Source of the DNA: SAR202 cluster bacterium
Lineage (GTDB): Bacteria > Chloroflexota > Dehalococcoidia > Lucifugimonadales > UBA2962
Assembly: GCA_009392275.1 (NCBI GenBank)
Contig: VFGV01000002.1
Location: 1-64,000, forward strand
Direction of reading: 5' to 3'
Length of the DNA stretch: 64,000 nt
This document shows positions 17,920-27,468 of this stretch, piece after piece; the first letter of the stretch is position 1; each line of letters starts with the position of its first letter. Made by a program: the position numbers and the translations under genes. A model generated the notes under the pieces. It had not been told where the DNA came from and ran no database searches. It saw only the letters and a list, made by a program, of their open reading frames with translations.

Positions 17920-19965
17920 TTAAAGAAAAAGAGGTCCAAATACTAGTGCAACCATAGCAGTCAGTTTAATAAGTATATTCAAAGATGGGCCAGAAGTGTC
18001 TTTGAATGGATCACCAATTGTGTCTCCAACTACTGCTGCGTCATGATCTGCAGATCCTTTACCAGCAAGATTTCCAGCTTCAATCCACTTTTTTGCGTTA
18101 TCCCAAGCTCCTCCAGAATTCGCCATCATTATCGCAAACAAAAATCCTGTTGCTATAGACCCAACTAATAGTCCTCCTAGTGCCTCAGCTCCTAAAACCG
18201 CTCCTACTATAATTGGTGCTGCTATTGCTAAAACGCCAGGTAGGATCATTTCACGCATTGCACCTCTGGTGCTAATATCTACTGCTTTTGCGTAATCAGC
18301 ATCAGCTTTACCTTCTAATAGGCCTTTGATTTCTTTAAACTGCCGTCTAACCTCTTGTACCATTGCATTTGCTGCTCGGCCTACAGCCTGCATGGTAAGA
18401 GCAGCAAAAATAAATGGCATTGCGGATCCAACTATAACTCCCATCAAAACTTCTCTTTGGAGGAGATCTAAAGCTGATACTCCCGTCATCGCTGAATATG
18501 CTGCTAACAGAGCCAACGAGGTTAATACTGCGGAACCAATAGCAAATCCTTTTCCAGTAGCAGCCGTTGTATTTCCTAGAGAGTCGAGCGCATCTGTGCG
18601 TTCTCTTACTTTTGGGTCCATTCCTGACATTTCTGCTATCCCTCCTGCATTATCTGCTATCGGGCCATACGCATCAGTAGCAAGAGTTATGCCAAGGGTT
18701 GAGAGCATTCCAATGGCAGACAATGCCACTCCATAGACACCAGCTAAGGAATATGTGATCCACATCGCTACTACCACAACAACAGCTGGGATTAACGTAC
18801 TGATCATACCAAGGCCAAGACCAGCGATAACCACAGTAGCAGGTCCAGTTTCGGCTTGTTTTGCAACATCCTTTGTAGGCTTAAATTCGTATGATGTATA
18901 GTACTCAGAAGATGTGCCGATTATTTGTCCTGCAATTAATCCAATTAAAACTACCCAAAAATAGTTAAAAGATAAATCGAAGCTCCATACACTAAGTCCT
19001 GTTGCTATTAACACTAGACCACCTGCACCAAAAATTCCGTATCTTAAAGACCAGAGTAGATTACTCATAGTTGCACCTTCTTTGGTTCGAACCAAAAATG
19101 TGCCTAGAATCGATGAGAAGATACCTGAAGCCAGTACTAGGATCGGCAGCAATACCAGTTTGTTAAAGCCGAAAATTTCACCAACAGGATTGTTTGAATC
19201 AAGATATAACATGCCCACTGCCACTAAAGCAATTGTTGCTATTATGGATCCAACATAAGACTCGAATAAATCTGCACCCATGCCGGCGACATCACCAACA
19301 TTGTCGCCAACATTATCCGCAATTGTTGCAGGATTGCGAGGATCATCCTCGGGTATTCCTTGCTCCACTTTACCAACTAAGTCTGCTCCGACATCAGCAG
19401 CTTTTGTGTATATGCCTCCACCGACACGAGCGAATAATGCTATAGAAGATGCTCCGAAGCCAAAGCCTGCAATTATTTGCGCATCTTGGAATATCCAGTA
19501 CAAAATAACTACACCTAAAAGACCTATGCCAACAACTGAAATCCCCATAACCGCTCCGCTGCTGAAAGCAACTTTAAGAGCTCCATTTAGTCCATCACTA
19601 GCCTTTACTGCTGTTCTTGAGTTAGCACGGATGGCTATTGACATGCCAATGAACCCGGCCATCGCGGAACCTATTGCACCTATGAGGTAACATACTGCGG
19701 TTTTAGGCCACGTTCCGTCCCCATCTATTTGCCCTAAAACATCGAGATCTATGAATATGGCAAGTACTATGAACATAGCTGCAACGAAAAGCGAAAGCAT
19801 TCTATACTCTCTAGATAGAAAAGCCATGGCTCCTTGTTGAATTGCTTTGCCTATGAATTTAACTTTGTCATTACCTTCATCCTGCTTTAAAACATATACA
19901 GTTAATATGCCTGCAAAACTAAGCGCGACAATTCCTGCGATTATAGCTATAAGAAAAATTAACAA
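17920..19965 (-). CDS. hppA: Membrane-bound ion-pumping pyrophosphatase, K+-dependent type
   Basis: Hydrolyses cytoplasmic pyrophosphate and pumps H+ or Na+. The 681-residue protein has about 16 membrane helices, the substrate motif DVGADLVGK (191-199) and DNVGDNVGD (217-225). At the position that separates the subfamilies it reads GNTTAATGK: Ala468 and Gly471 replace the Lys/Thr of K+-independent enzymes, so K+ dependence is predicted. Na+ versus H+ pumping cannot be decided by eye. The start is TTG at 19965, 5 nt after a strong GGAGGG site. It stands alone. Confidence 0.95.
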   Translation of the reverse strand: MLIFLIAIIAGIVALSFAGILTVYVLKQDEGNDKVKFIGKAIQQGAMAFLSREYRMLSLFVAAMFIVLAIFIDLDVLGQIDGDGTWPKTAVCYLIGAIGSAMAGFIGMSIAIRANSRTAVKASDGLNGALKVAFSSGAVMGISVVGIGLLGVVILYWIFQDAQIIAGFGFGASSIALFARVGGGIYTKAADVGADLVGKVEQGIPEDDPRNPATIADNVGDNVGDVAGMGADLFESYVGSIIATIALVAVGMLYLDSNNPVGEIFGFNKLVLLPILVLASGIFSSILGTFLVRTKEGATMSNLLWSLRYGIFGAGGLVLIATGLSVWSFDLSFNYFWVVLIGLIAGQIIGTSSEYYTSYEFKPTKDVAKQAETGPATVVIAGLGLGMISTLIPAVVVVVAMWITYSLAGVYGVALSAIGMLSTLGITLATDAYGPIADNAGGIAEMSGMDPKVRERTDALDSLGNTTAATGKGFAIGSAVLTSLALLAAYSAMTGVSALDLLQREVLMGVIVGSAMPFIFAALTMQAVGRAANAMVQEVRRQFKEIKGLLEGKADADYAKAVDISTRGAMREMILPGVLAIAAPIIVGAVLGAEALGGLLVGSIATGFLFAIMMANSGGAWDNAKKWIEAGNLAGKGSADHDAAVVGDTIGDPFKDTSGPSLNILIKLTAMVALVFGPLFL

Positions 19966-20135
19966 AACTTCCCTCCAGGTAGTTAAGTTTAGAGTTAACT
20001 GGGTTAGATTTTATGTAGATATAATTACTACACAGTGGCGAAAAGTAACATATATTTAACCAGCGATTCAATCAAATTTAAGGTCTATACTAAGAAAATT
20101 CTCAATATTTAGATTTACTGCACTTCTTATATGAG

Positions 20136-21137
20136 TTATTTATCTGTTTGAAGACTGCTAACAAGTTCTCTTGCGGCAGTTTCGGGATTGTCTGATAGTG
20201 TGACTGAACTGGCTACACATATTGAGTCTGCCCCAGCTTTGGTAACAGTCATAGCGTTATTGGTATTTATACCACCAATAGCTACAAGTACTGGGATACC
20301 TCTACTTTTTATCTCTTTTATCGTTTCGATACCAACTGGCCTTTTTTTATCCTTGCCCATAGTTGAAGTAGGATATATTGGCCCTATAGCCAAATAATCT
20401 GGGGCTTCTGATTGTGATGTTATTGCTTCATCAATTGTGTTATTCGATTTACCTATTATTTGATCGTTAGTAGTAATTAACCTGCTGCTTTCTACTGACA
20501 GATCATTTTGTCCAATGTGAAGGCCATTTGCATTTGATAGGTTCGCTATATCTGCGTAATCATTAACAATAAAAAGCGCATCATGGTTGCTGCACAATGT
20601 TTGTAAATCCAATGAGTTTTGAAGAATTAAATTTTTGTCGTTGATTTTATCTCTATATTGAATAGCTGAAGCTCCACCAGTCAAAGCGGCCTCTGCTACC
20701 TCGACGATAGGCCTTCCACCGGTTACTTCTGGATCTATAATTACATATAGGCCTTTTAGTTTCTCAACAGATAATTGCCTTATTTTACTTGTGACTTTTT
20801 CCTTTGACCTTATTAGAACTTTGCCAGCTCTACTTATCCATCCTTCGCTTAGCTTACTTCCAGAGTCTAATTTGAATGAATCTAATAAAGTGAGGCTGCT
20901 AGATATATTTTCAATCGTTTTTAATGCCATAAATGACACATCTTCTATCGATTTGGAAATTTCGGTTCTTCGCTGCCTCAGTTCATTTGCGTCTAAATCA
21001 GAGGCACCATCTACAGGTAGAGATTGCCTTAACATTTTTATATCGGAATGTAGTCCGAGCGGAGCCGTTACTAGAGTTTCCAGTAAACGAAGATTTTCTA
21101 AAAGAGCGGTCATTTCACTTTGAACTATGGGAAGCAT
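20136..21137 (-). CDS. thiE: Thiamine-phosphate synthase with extra N-terminal helical domain
   Basis: Couples hydroxymethylpyrimidine diphosphate and thiazole phosphate. The catalytic TIM barrel covers about residues 128-333, with GLYVIIDP, IQYRDK, FIVNDYADIA, HIGQNDLS, AIGPIYPTST, VAIGGIN and a final GADSICVASS. The first ~125 residues are helical and basic, recalling the N-terminal ThiD2-like extension of some bacterial ThiE proteins but too divergent for me to assign firmly. No TPP riboswitch is visible upstream and no other thi gene is near. Confidence 0.9.
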   Translation of the reverse strand: MLPIVQSEMTALLENLRLLETLVTAPLGLHSDIKMLRQSLPVDGASDLDANELRQRRTEISKSIEDVSFMALKTIENISSSLTLLDSFKLDSGSKLSEGWISRAGKVLIRSKEKVTSKIRQLSVEKLKGLYVIIDPEVTGGRPIVEVAEAALTGGASAIQYRDKINDKNLILQNSLDLQTLCSNHDALFIVNDYADIANLSNANGLHIGQNDLSVESSRLITTNDQIIGKSNNTIDEAITSQSEAPDYLAIGPIYPTSTMGKDKKRPVGIETIKEIKSRGIPVLVAIGGINTNNAMTVTKAGADSICVASSVTLSDNPETAARELVSSLQTDK

Positions 21138-21236
21138 TTTGCACCTAGGTTATCTAAAAGTTGCCAATAATATATGTTATGTATTAGCGATATATTTGAA
21201 ACAAGAGTTTATCATGAACTTAAGGTTCTTGAGTTA

Positions 21237-22001
21237 TCATTTATTCTCATAAAACCCCGGTAAATTCTCTTGAGTATGTAATTTTAAAGGTGTGCTTGAA
21301 ATATCTTTTTTAGTGAGAGGCATGTCAATTCTATCTAGGAATATATTATGATCTTTGGCTATCTCTCGTACAGGCTTAAAAGAAAAACGGTGAATAGAAC
21401 ACGGGCCAAATGTTTTTATTGCATTGATATGACTTTTAGTGCCATAACCTTTATTAGAGTTAAATCCATATTCGGGGAAACATTCATGTAGTTCATCCAT
21501 CAAAGCATCACGTGCTACCTTGGCTACTATTGACGCGGACCCTATAGATATACAGGAAGAATCGCCGCGTATAATAGCTTTCTGGGGCAAGTTGGTTCCT
21601 GGGAGCTTAAAGGCGTCCAAAAGCAAATAATCCGGGTCGACATCAAGATCTACTAAAGCTCTTTTGATTGCTAAGTTGACTGCACTTACAATGCCATAGT
21701 TATCAATTTCTTTTGGTGTAGATTGTCCGGTGGCAACAATTGCGGATTTACGTAATTCATCTGCAGCGACAGCTCTTTTCTTTGATGTGAGCTGTTTTGA
21801 GTCTCTTATTATCTTTAACCACTTGTCTTCCATCATAATAGGTACAATTGCTGCTCCTGCAACAACGGGTCCTGCTAACGGTCCTCTTCCAACTTCATCA
21901 ATACCAGTTATTAACTTGTATCCTAGAGACTTTAAACGCTTTTCCTCGTCCATTGAGATAGGAGGTTGCGATGACTCATGAAAAGACTGCGGTTTATCCA
22001 T
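21237..22001 (-). CDS. rnhB: Ribonuclease HII
   Basis: Removes ribonucleotides embedded in DNA. The D-E-D-D catalytic set is visible: GIDEVGRGPLAG (Asp, Glu), LLLDAFKLP (Asp) and KVARDALMDEL (Asp). I place the start at ATG 22001, which has GCGGAA upstream and overlaps the dinB-like stop by 8 nt (translational coupling). An upstream in-frame codon at 22061 would extend 20 residues deep into that gene and looks spurious. The remaining 254 residues are slightly longer than typical RNase HII, with a short C-terminal tail. Confidence 0.94.
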   Translation of the reverse strand: MDKPQSFHESSQPPISMDEEKRLKSLGYKLITGIDEVGRGPLAGPVVAGAAIVPIMMEDKWLKIIRDSKQLTSKKRAVAADELRKSAIVATGQSTPKEIDNYGIVSAVNLAIKRALVDLDVDPDYLLLDAFKLPGTNLPQKAIIRGDSSCISIGSASIVAKVARDALMDELHECFPEYGFNSNKGYGTKSHINAIKTFGPCSIHRFSFKPVREIAKDHNIFLDRIDMPLTKKDISSTPLKLHTQENLPGFYENK

Positions 22002-22515
22002 CAATTCCGCGCAACATTCCACGGATATATGATATTTGTCCGATATGCTGGCTTTGCTCAACTACAATGTGAGCCAGCATTTGTGATATCGAATAATTTG
22101 GCATAGTTTTGTCAGGACATGAATTCATGTCAAATTCATTTAAATTTTCGATGTATTCGTCTGTACAGCCTCTTACTTGGTTAAGGTAATCATTAAGTTT
22201 TTCGAATTCGAATTTGGGCATGGAATTTACTTGTTCAATTGTCCATCCCCAACCACTCCTGGGTTCATCTAGATTAATATTTAAGTTAAGCTTGCTTGCC
22301 CAGTTTTGATCATCCCATATTTGAATATCTTGTTTAGCGAATGAATTTATCCAGTGGTCTTCTACTCTAGCAATGTGCCAAACAATAAAATCAATATGAT
22401 GCGAGTAGGGGTGAGGCACGAAGCGACGGTCTTGATCAGTTAACCCTGAAACTAGTCGTTTTAGTTCTAGACTGTATTCCTCACATGCAAATCGAATAAT
22501 ATTTTTGAAAGTCAT
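21994..22515 (-). CDS. DinB-family putative metal-dependent enzyme
   Basis: A 173-residue four-helix-bundle protein of the DinB/YfiT superfamily. The metal-binding histidines fit the pattern: one in HPYSHHIDFIVWHIARVEDHW and a second group in AHIVVEQSQHIGQISYIRG near the C-terminus. Such proteins include thiol-transferases (bacillithiol or mycothiol S-transferases) and uncharacterised stress proteins. It is translationally coupled on both sides (ATGA with mnmA, 8-nt overlap with rnhB). Substrate unknown. Confidence 0.8.
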   Translation of the reverse strand: MTFKNIIRFACEEYSLELKRLVSGLTDQDRRFVPHPYSHHIDFIVWHIARVEDHWINSFAKQDIQIWDDQNWASKLNLNINLDEPRSGWGWTIEQVNSMPKFEFEKLNDYLNQVRGCTDEYIENLNEFDMNSCPDKTMPNYSISQMLAHIVVEQSQHIGQISYIRGMLRGIDG

Positions 22516-23642
22516 ATATTCATCTTCGCAAGTATGTTTTTGCGTTCTCTTGAAGGTGATCTTGATGTTTCAATATATCCACCACCAATTACCGCTTCGT
22601 TTTTATAAAAAACTACTGCCTGACCAGGAGTAATTGCTCTTTGTGGTTGTGTAAACTCGATATCCACCCAGTTTCCGTGAGGAGTTAGTAATGCTGGGGC
22701 TTCACCTGCCTTGTATCGGATTTTTGCAGCTACTTCTATTGGCTTTTTGGGAGAAGTTCCCGATACAAAATTCACTCTAGATGCCCATAGCCTTGTTCGG
22801 TATAAGTCGTTTTCGCTCCCCAAAGTTACTTGGTAGGAGTTTGAGTCTATATTGGTCACGTAATATGGGGTAGGGGAATTTCCCTGCAAACCTAATTTTC
22901 TACGTTGACCAATTGTGAAGAATTGTACTCCAGGGTGGTCTCCGATTACATTACCATCTTTGTCAACAAATTTACCTGGCTTGGGTTCTATGCGCGTACT
23001 AATAAATTTTCTGTAGTTATTGTCAGGTATAAAGCATATTTCTTGGCTGTCTGGTTTGTCTGCAATAGCCAATCCAGCGTTATTAGCAATTTCCCTTATC
23101 TCTGTTTTTGAATATTCACCTACTGGGAGAAGAAGTTTGTCAATCTCAGCCTGAGAAAGGGTAAATAGCACATAAGATTGATCTTTTGTAGCGTCGACAG
23201 CTTTACATAGTTGCGCGCTATTTGTGTCGCGAACTATACGAGCATAGTGACCGGTTGCTATGTAGTCCGCATCCAAAAACATTGCCCGTCTAAGTAAAAA
23301 GTCAAACTTAATTCGGTCGTTGCATGCCAAGCACGGATGGGGTGTTCTGCCATTATCATATTCTCTGCAGAAATAATCGACTACGTGCTCTTGAAATTCT
23401 TTCTCAAAATTTTGTACATAGTGAGGTATATTAAGTTTTTGACATACTCTTCTTGCGTCATCGATGTCTTCTACGGAACAACATGGTTTTTTAGACGTTG
23501 ATACTGAATCATTTTTTATACTCCAAAGTCGCATAGTGACTCCAACGACGTCATATCCTGCTTGTTTTAGTAAAACAGCGGCAACGGAAGAATCCACCCC
23601 TCCACTCATTGCTACAATTACTTTTTGTTTTTTCTTTATCAA
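22512..23642 (-). CDS. mnmA: tRNA-specific 2-thiouridylase MnmA
   Basis: Inserts sulphur at U34 of Lys, Glu and Gln tRNAs. The 376-residue protein shows the PP-loop AMSGGVDSSVAA, the catalytic Cys in TPHPCLACNDRIKF, ATGHYAR, the second catalytic Cys in SQEICFIPDN, TIGQRRKLG, and the C-terminal beta-barrel domains. The start is TTG at 23642 with AAGGA upstream. It leads an mnmA-dinB-rnhB operon, divergent from rsfS. Confidence 0.94.
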   Translation of the reverse strand: MIKKKQKVIVAMSGGVDSSVAAVLLKQAGYDVVGVTMRLWSIKNDSVSTSKKPCCSVEDIDDARRVCQKLNIPHYVQNFEKEFQEHVVDYFCREYDNGRTPHPCLACNDRIKFDFLLRRAMFLDADYIATGHYARIVRDTNSAQLCKAVDATKDQSYVLFTLSQAEIDKLLLPVGEYSKTEIREIANNAGLAIADKPDSQEICFIPDNNYRKFISTRIEPKPGKFVDKDGNVIGDHPGVQFFTIGQRRKLGLQGNSPTPYYVTNIDSNSYQVTLGSENDLYRTRLWASRVNFVSGTSPKKPIEVAAKIRYKAGEAPALLTPHGNWVDIEFTQPQRAITPGQAVVFYKNEAVIGGGYIETSRSPSRERKNILAKMNI

Positions 23643-23683
23643 AAGTTTATCCTTAAATCATCATACTATTAGTTTATCTAATC

Positions 23684-23689
23684 TATAAT
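23684..23689 (+). promoter_or_regulatory. -10 box of rsfS
   Basis: A consensus TATAAT ends 10 nt before the rsfS ATG at 23700, predicting a leader of only about 4 nt. No ribosome binding site is present. Confidence 0.4.
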
Positions 23690-23699
23690 CCCTATAAAT

Positions 23700-24074
23700 A
23701 TGTCTAAACAAGTAAATCAAAAAGAAGTTAAAGATGTCGAAGACTTAGCGCGGTTCGCTGTCGATACAGTAGTGGATAGTTTCGCATCAGACATCTTACT
23801 ACTCAAAATATCAAATAAAAGCTCTTTTGCTGATTACATGATTATTTTAACAGTGGACTCGAACAGACAAATGGGAGCTGTCGTCGATGAGTTGGAAGTT
23901 GAAATGAAAGCTAAAGGAGTAATTAAGTGCAGAAAAGAAGGAAACTCTGACAGTGGATGGGTTGTTGTCGATTTTGGAGACATCATAGTACACATTTTTG
24001 GAAAAGATGAACGAGATTATTACGCTTTAGATGAAATTTGGTCAGATGGACAGAGTATACTTAGGATTCAATAA
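23700..24074 (+). CDS. rsfS: Ribosomal silencing factor RsfS
   Basis: Binds ribosomal protein L14 (uL14) and blocks subunit joining under starvation. The 124-residue protein covers the whole RsfS/YbeB/Iojap domain: DILLLKISNKSSFADYMII, a helix beginning RQMGAVVDELE, then SGWVVVDFGDIIVHIF and RDYYALDEIW. Its 3' end overlaps the 3' end of the convergent ndk gene by 14 nt. The usual nadD neighbour is absent. Confidence 0.93.
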   Translation: MSKQVNQKEVKDVEDLARFAVDTVVDSFASDILLLKISNKSSFADYMIILTVDSNRQMGAVVDELEVEMKAKGVIKCRKEGNSDSGWVVVDFGDIIVHIFGKDERDYYALDEIWSDGQSILRIQ

Positions 24075-24513
24075 TCCAATCATCTATATTTCTCTTATAA
24101 GTAAACAATTCATTTTCTTTGAAGAATATATTTAATTCCTTTGTAGCTGATTCTTCAGAATCCGATCCGTGAATAAGGTTGTTTCCTACCGAAAGACCTA
24201 GGTCACCTCTAATCGACCCTGGAGTTGCCTCAATTGGATTTGTAGCTCCCATAAGGTTTCTTAAGGCTTGCACACAGTTAGGGCCTTCTAAAGCTAAGGC
24301 TATAATAGGTCCAGAAGTAATGAATTCCATTAGAGTAGGAAAAAAAGGTTTTTCTACATGGTCAGCATAGTGGGATTTTGCTAATTCACTATCCATTTGG
24401 ATCATTTTTACCCCCACGATTTTCAATCCCTTTGCTTCTATTTTGGATATAATCTGCCCTGAGAGTCCTCTCTGAACTCCGTCAGGTTTAATTAATGCAA
24501 GTGTTTTGTCCAT
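24061..24513 (-). CDS. ndk: Nucleoside diphosphate kinase
   Basis: Transfers phosphate between nucleoside tri- and diphosphates through a phospho-histidine. The 150-residue protein has the N-terminal TLALIKPDGVQRG, the middle GPIIALALEG, TNPIEATPGSIRGDLG and the catalytic-His motif NLIHGSDS. It lies just downstream of tsaB in the same direction, and its tail overlaps rsfS. Confidence 0.95.
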   Translation of the reverse strand: MDKTLALIKPDGVQRGLSGQIISKIEAKGLKIVGVKMIQMDSELAKSHYADHVEKPFFPTLMEFITSGPIIALALEGPNCVQALRNLMGATNPIEATPGSIRGDLGLSVGNNLIHGSDSEESATKELNIFFKENELFTYKRNIDDWIIES

Positions 24514-24523
24514 GCTTATTCTT

Positions 24524-25201
24524 TTACCTCTTACTTATTATTTGACCTATCGCAGAATCGTATTGAGCTCCACTGATGTAGACGGGCTCCAATGCGTCAA
24601 TATCTTCTCCACCAAATTCCATCAATTTTATATATCCCAAAGAAGCGAGCACAGATGCTTTTCTGGTAGGCATAGGGTCTGCCTTTACAATTGCCAAGTC
24701 CCCGAGTTTTGAATTCAATATCGACCCTACTTCAGTCATCGCCTCACCACAAAATATAGTTTTTGAAGTGGTGACTTTGTCTATTTCATCTAGATTAATA
24801 ACCCTTATGGATTCATTTCTATCTAGATTACTAATCGAGTATACACTTTTAGTTGAAGCTTTTATCATGGCAAATACAGGTAATTTAGATGGCAAATAAG
24901 GTTTAATTTCAATATCTAATGTGCTAATTGATACTAGAGGTATTTGAAGCGTCATAGAAATAGCTTTAGCAAATGACATGCCTACCCTTAAAGAACTAAA
25001 TCCTCCTGGTCCTTTTGCTATAAAGACTGATTTTAAGTTAGTTGGTTTTATATTTGCTTGATCCAAAATTGACCATATGGCTGGGCATAATTCCATGGAG
25101 TGATTTCTCTTGGCATCCCAGGATAGTTCTTTAATGACTATGCCTTCACTCGATAGAGAGATTGTTGAAAATGATGTCGATGTGTCAATAGATAGTTCCA
25201 T
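24524..25201 (-). CDS. tsaB: tRNA t6A biosynthesis protein TsaB
   Basis: Scaffold partner of TsaD and TsaE in making the universal t6A37 tRNA modification. The 225-residue protein has the ASKHA-type N-terminus (LSIDTSTSFSTISL), the helix with RNHSMELCPAIWSIL and the highly conserved GPGGFSSLRVGMSFAKA. It is shorter and more divergent after residue 120, as usual for TsaB. It follows tsaE by 21 nt; tsaD is not in the window. Confidence 0.9.
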   Translation of the reverse strand: MELSIDTSTSFSTISLSSEGIVIKELSWDAKRNHSMELCPAIWSILDQANIKPTNLKSVFIAKGPGGFSSLRVGMSFAKAISMTLQIPLVSISTLDIEIKPYLPSKLPVFAMIKASTKSVYSISNLDRNESIRVINLDEIDKVTTSKTIFCGEAMTEVGSILNSKLGDLAIVKADPMPTRKASVLASLGYIKLMEFGGEDIDALEPVYISGAQYDSAIGQIISKR

Positions 25202-25222
25202 ATTATAGTGACCAAAATAACC

Positions 25223-25732
25223 TTATCGTATTTTACGGGAATTCGAATCTATCACGTCATCGATCAATTTTGAATGACGCAGTCCCTTGGATGTTAAATT
25301 AATTCTACGTTTCTCAGAGGAGGGTCCTGATCTGTCCCAATCTATTTGGATTGCCAAGTGCTCAAGTTGATAAAGATAGTCAAACCTATCTGCCCATTCA
25401 ACAACGCAGATACCATCCGAATTAAAGTAATCTTCTATACCAATACTATCCAACTCAGCACTTTCAGATATTCTATATAAGTCCGCATGGTAAAGAGGAA
25501 TTCTACCCTTGTATTCCATCACCAACACAAAAGTTGGACTTCTGACATGATCTGGTGACCCAATTCCATTTAAAACTCCTTGAGTGAAACAAGTTTTACC
25601 CGCACCTAATTCTCCTGTCATCAGTATCAGGTCTCCAGGAGTTGATAACCGGCCAATTTTATTGCCTAATGATTGCGTTTCGTCTGGACTGCTTGAATAA
25701 AGCTCAGCTGTATTTTTATATGAATTGCTCAT
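25223..25732 (-). CDS. tsaE: tRNA t6A biosynthesis ATPase TsaE
   Basis: P-loop ATPase of the t6A machinery. The 169-residue protein has a Walker A (GELGAGKT, about 42-49), the RSPTFVLVMEY switch region, HADLYRI and VVEWADRF. It has an extra ~30 basic residues at the C-terminus compared with short family members. tsaE and tsaB form an operon running towards ndk. The AT-rich 200-bp gap upstream separates it from a divergent esterase and probably holds both promoters. Confidence 0.92.
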   Translation of the reverse strand: MSNSYKNTAELYSSSPDETQSLGNKIGRLSTPGDLILMTGELGAGKTCFTQGVLNGIGSPDHVRSPTFVLVMEYKGRIPLYHADLYRISESAELDSIGIEDYFNSDGICVVEWADRFDYLYQLEHLAIQIDWDRSGPSSEKRRINLTSKGLRHSKLIDDVIDSNSRKIR

Positions 25733-25935
25733 AAAAGTTTTATTTGTATGGTTTTATTATATTAATGAAAATAAAGCCTTCATATAAATATAATTTTAAA
25801 CTTAAAGTTGTTAATTTATTAATATATTTTTCATTGAGATTAAATATATCAACCTAGTAATGTGTTGTTGTTAGCAACTTAGGTTCTCGATAATACTTTT
25901 ATATAAAAACAGATTTGTAATTTGGCAAATAAAAA

Positions 25936-26622
25936 TTGAAATACCAAGAATACAATATCGGAGACGAACTACTTAATTTTACTGTTGTTGAACCCAACGG
26001 GTTTAATACTACTAATCAGTACCCGATTGTAGTTTTGATGCATGGATTTGGAGCTAGTAGCAGAGATTTAGCTCCTTTAGCCTCCGCGATAAATGCAAGA
26101 GGCTATATATATGCATTCCCTCAAGCTCCTATTGAGATGCGAATGGGGCTTGGAGGGTTAGGCTATGCATGGGCTCCAATATCTGGAGAAGGTATCAAAG
26201 AATCAATAAATAATTCAAAAGTTTTAATTAATAGATTTTTGGATGAATTACTCAATCTGTATGGAAATCAAGATACTAAAGTTGTACTCGGAGGTTTTTC
26301 TCAGGGTGCAATGATGGCGCTCGAAGTAGGCCTTGCAAGACCTGGGCTAATCACTGGCATAATCTCCTGTAGTGGCTGGATGAATACTTATGCACTAGAT
26401 GATTTAAATGATATCGATATTCAACAAGAGCTGTTTATTGGGCATGGATCGTTGGATGATATAGTTCCCATTGAGAAATCAATTGAAACTGTGGAGAAAT
26501 TAAGCTCAAAAGGTTATTCAACGAAATTTCAAGAATATGATATTGCGCATGAGATTTCACATGTGGAAATTTCTGACATTTCAGCTTGGCTGCAATCCAC
26601 CTTACCGCCCTTCGATAGTTAA
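25936..26622 (+). CDS. Phospholipase/carboxylesterase-family alpha/beta hydrolase
   Basis: A 228-residue hydrolase of the lysophospholipase/carboxylesterase (Abhydrolase_2) family. It has the oxyanion region LMHGFGASSRDL (35-46), the nucleophile motif GFSQG (120-124, Ser122), an acid in GSLDDIVPI and a C-terminal AHEISH with the catalytic His. No signal peptide is seen. It starts at TTG 25936. It stands alone, and family members cleave short acyl esters or remove acyl groups from proteins and lysolipids; the actual substrate is unknown. Confidence 0.85.
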   Translation: MKYQEYNIGDELLNFTVVEPNGFNTTNQYPIVVLMHGFGASSRDLAPLASAINARGYIYAFPQAPIEMRMGLGGLGYAWAPISGEGIKESINNSKVLINRFLDELLNLYGNQDTKVVLGGFSQGAMMALEVGLARPGLITGIISCSGWMNTYALDDLNDIDIQQELFIGHGSLDDIVPIEKSIETVEKLSSKGYSTKFQEYDIAHEISHVEISDISAWLQSTLPPFDS

Positions 26623-26719
26623 GAGAATCACTAATTACTTGAAAACCCTACAATTGGGGTAGGTATCGTTAATCGCTCTTTACATACTGAACAGACTAAA
26701 CTAGTATCACCTCGAAGCT

Positions 26720-27463
26720 ATGAAAAATATTGTCATTAAAAACTCAATGGAAAATAAAAAATCTTTGGGTTGCTGGATGCCATTTACATCAGTCCAGCTA
26801 ATTGAGCTTTTAGCTATCGCTGGGTTTGATTTTGTCCAGTTAGATGGCGAGCATGGTCCATTTGATTTAAATCAAATAGAAACCACCTGTATTGCTGCTG
26901 AATTATGCGGTATGTCGGTATTTGCTCGACCCCCGTCTTGTGATCCCGCAATTATTAATATGTATCTTGAACGAGGCGTTCAAGGAATCGTTGCTCCTCA
27001 TATTGATACTGCAAGTCAGGCAATAGATTTGGTCAAATCATGTAGGTTTGCACCAGAGGGTGAACGAAGTTGGGGTGGTGGTCGATCTTTGTTGTATAAC
27101 GATTCGATGTCGGTAGATGACAAAGATGGTTTGAGAACCTCCATAATGACTGAAGCGAATTCTCAAATGATTGTTACAGCGCAATTAGAAACACAAGACG
27201 CTTTAAATAATCTTAATGATTTGTTAGAGGTTGAAGGCATTGATTACTTTACATTTGGACCAAATGATCTAGCTCAGTCTATGGGAGTATCTGGTCAGCC
27301 TAAACATGATAGTGTGGTTTCTGCAATTCAAGAGGCTACAGATAAAATTCACAAAAACGGAAAAAAAATCGTAGAAGATGATCAAGTATTGACTACTCTA
27401 CCGAGTTTAATTCTTGACTCTGCACGCGAGTTCGTGTCTTGCAATTCTAGAAAAAGGGGATAA
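26720..27463 (+). CDS. HpcH/HpaI-family aldolase
   Basis: A 247-residue class II aldolase of the HpcH/HpaI/GarL superfamily, which splits 2-keto-3-deoxy acids to pyruvate and an aldehyde. Features seen are GCWMPFTSVQLIELLA, the metal/catalytic LDGEHGPFD, FARPP, RGVQGIVAPHI (normally GAxGVxxPxV), and RSWGGGRS. It leads a cluster with two zinc dehydrogenases 5 and 30 nt further on, which suggests breakdown of a sugar acid or polyol. The C-terminus after residue 225 looks short and divergent. Confidence 0.85.
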   Translation: MKNIVIKNSMENKKSLGCWMPFTSVQLIELLAIAGFDFVQLDGEHGPFDLNQIETTCIAAELCGMSVFARPPSCDPAIINMYLERGVQGIVAPHIDTASQAIDLVKSCRFAPEGERSWGGGRSLLYNDSMSVDDKDGLRTSIMTEANSQMIVTAQLETQDALNNLNDLLEVEGIDYFTFGPNDLAQSMGVSGQPKHDSVVSAIQEATDKIHKNGKKIVEDDQVLTTLPSLILDSAREFVSCNSRKRG

Positions 27464-27468
27464 ATATT

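Noticed and set aside
21138-21236. TPP riboswitch upstream of thiE
   Set aside because: Neither the CUGAGA nor the other conserved thi-box bases are present; the thiE start also lies at 21137 with no leader of the needed length.
22002-22061. N-terminal extension of RNase HII
   Set aside because: It lies entirely inside the DinB-family gene; ATG 22001 has a ribosome site and gives a normal protein.
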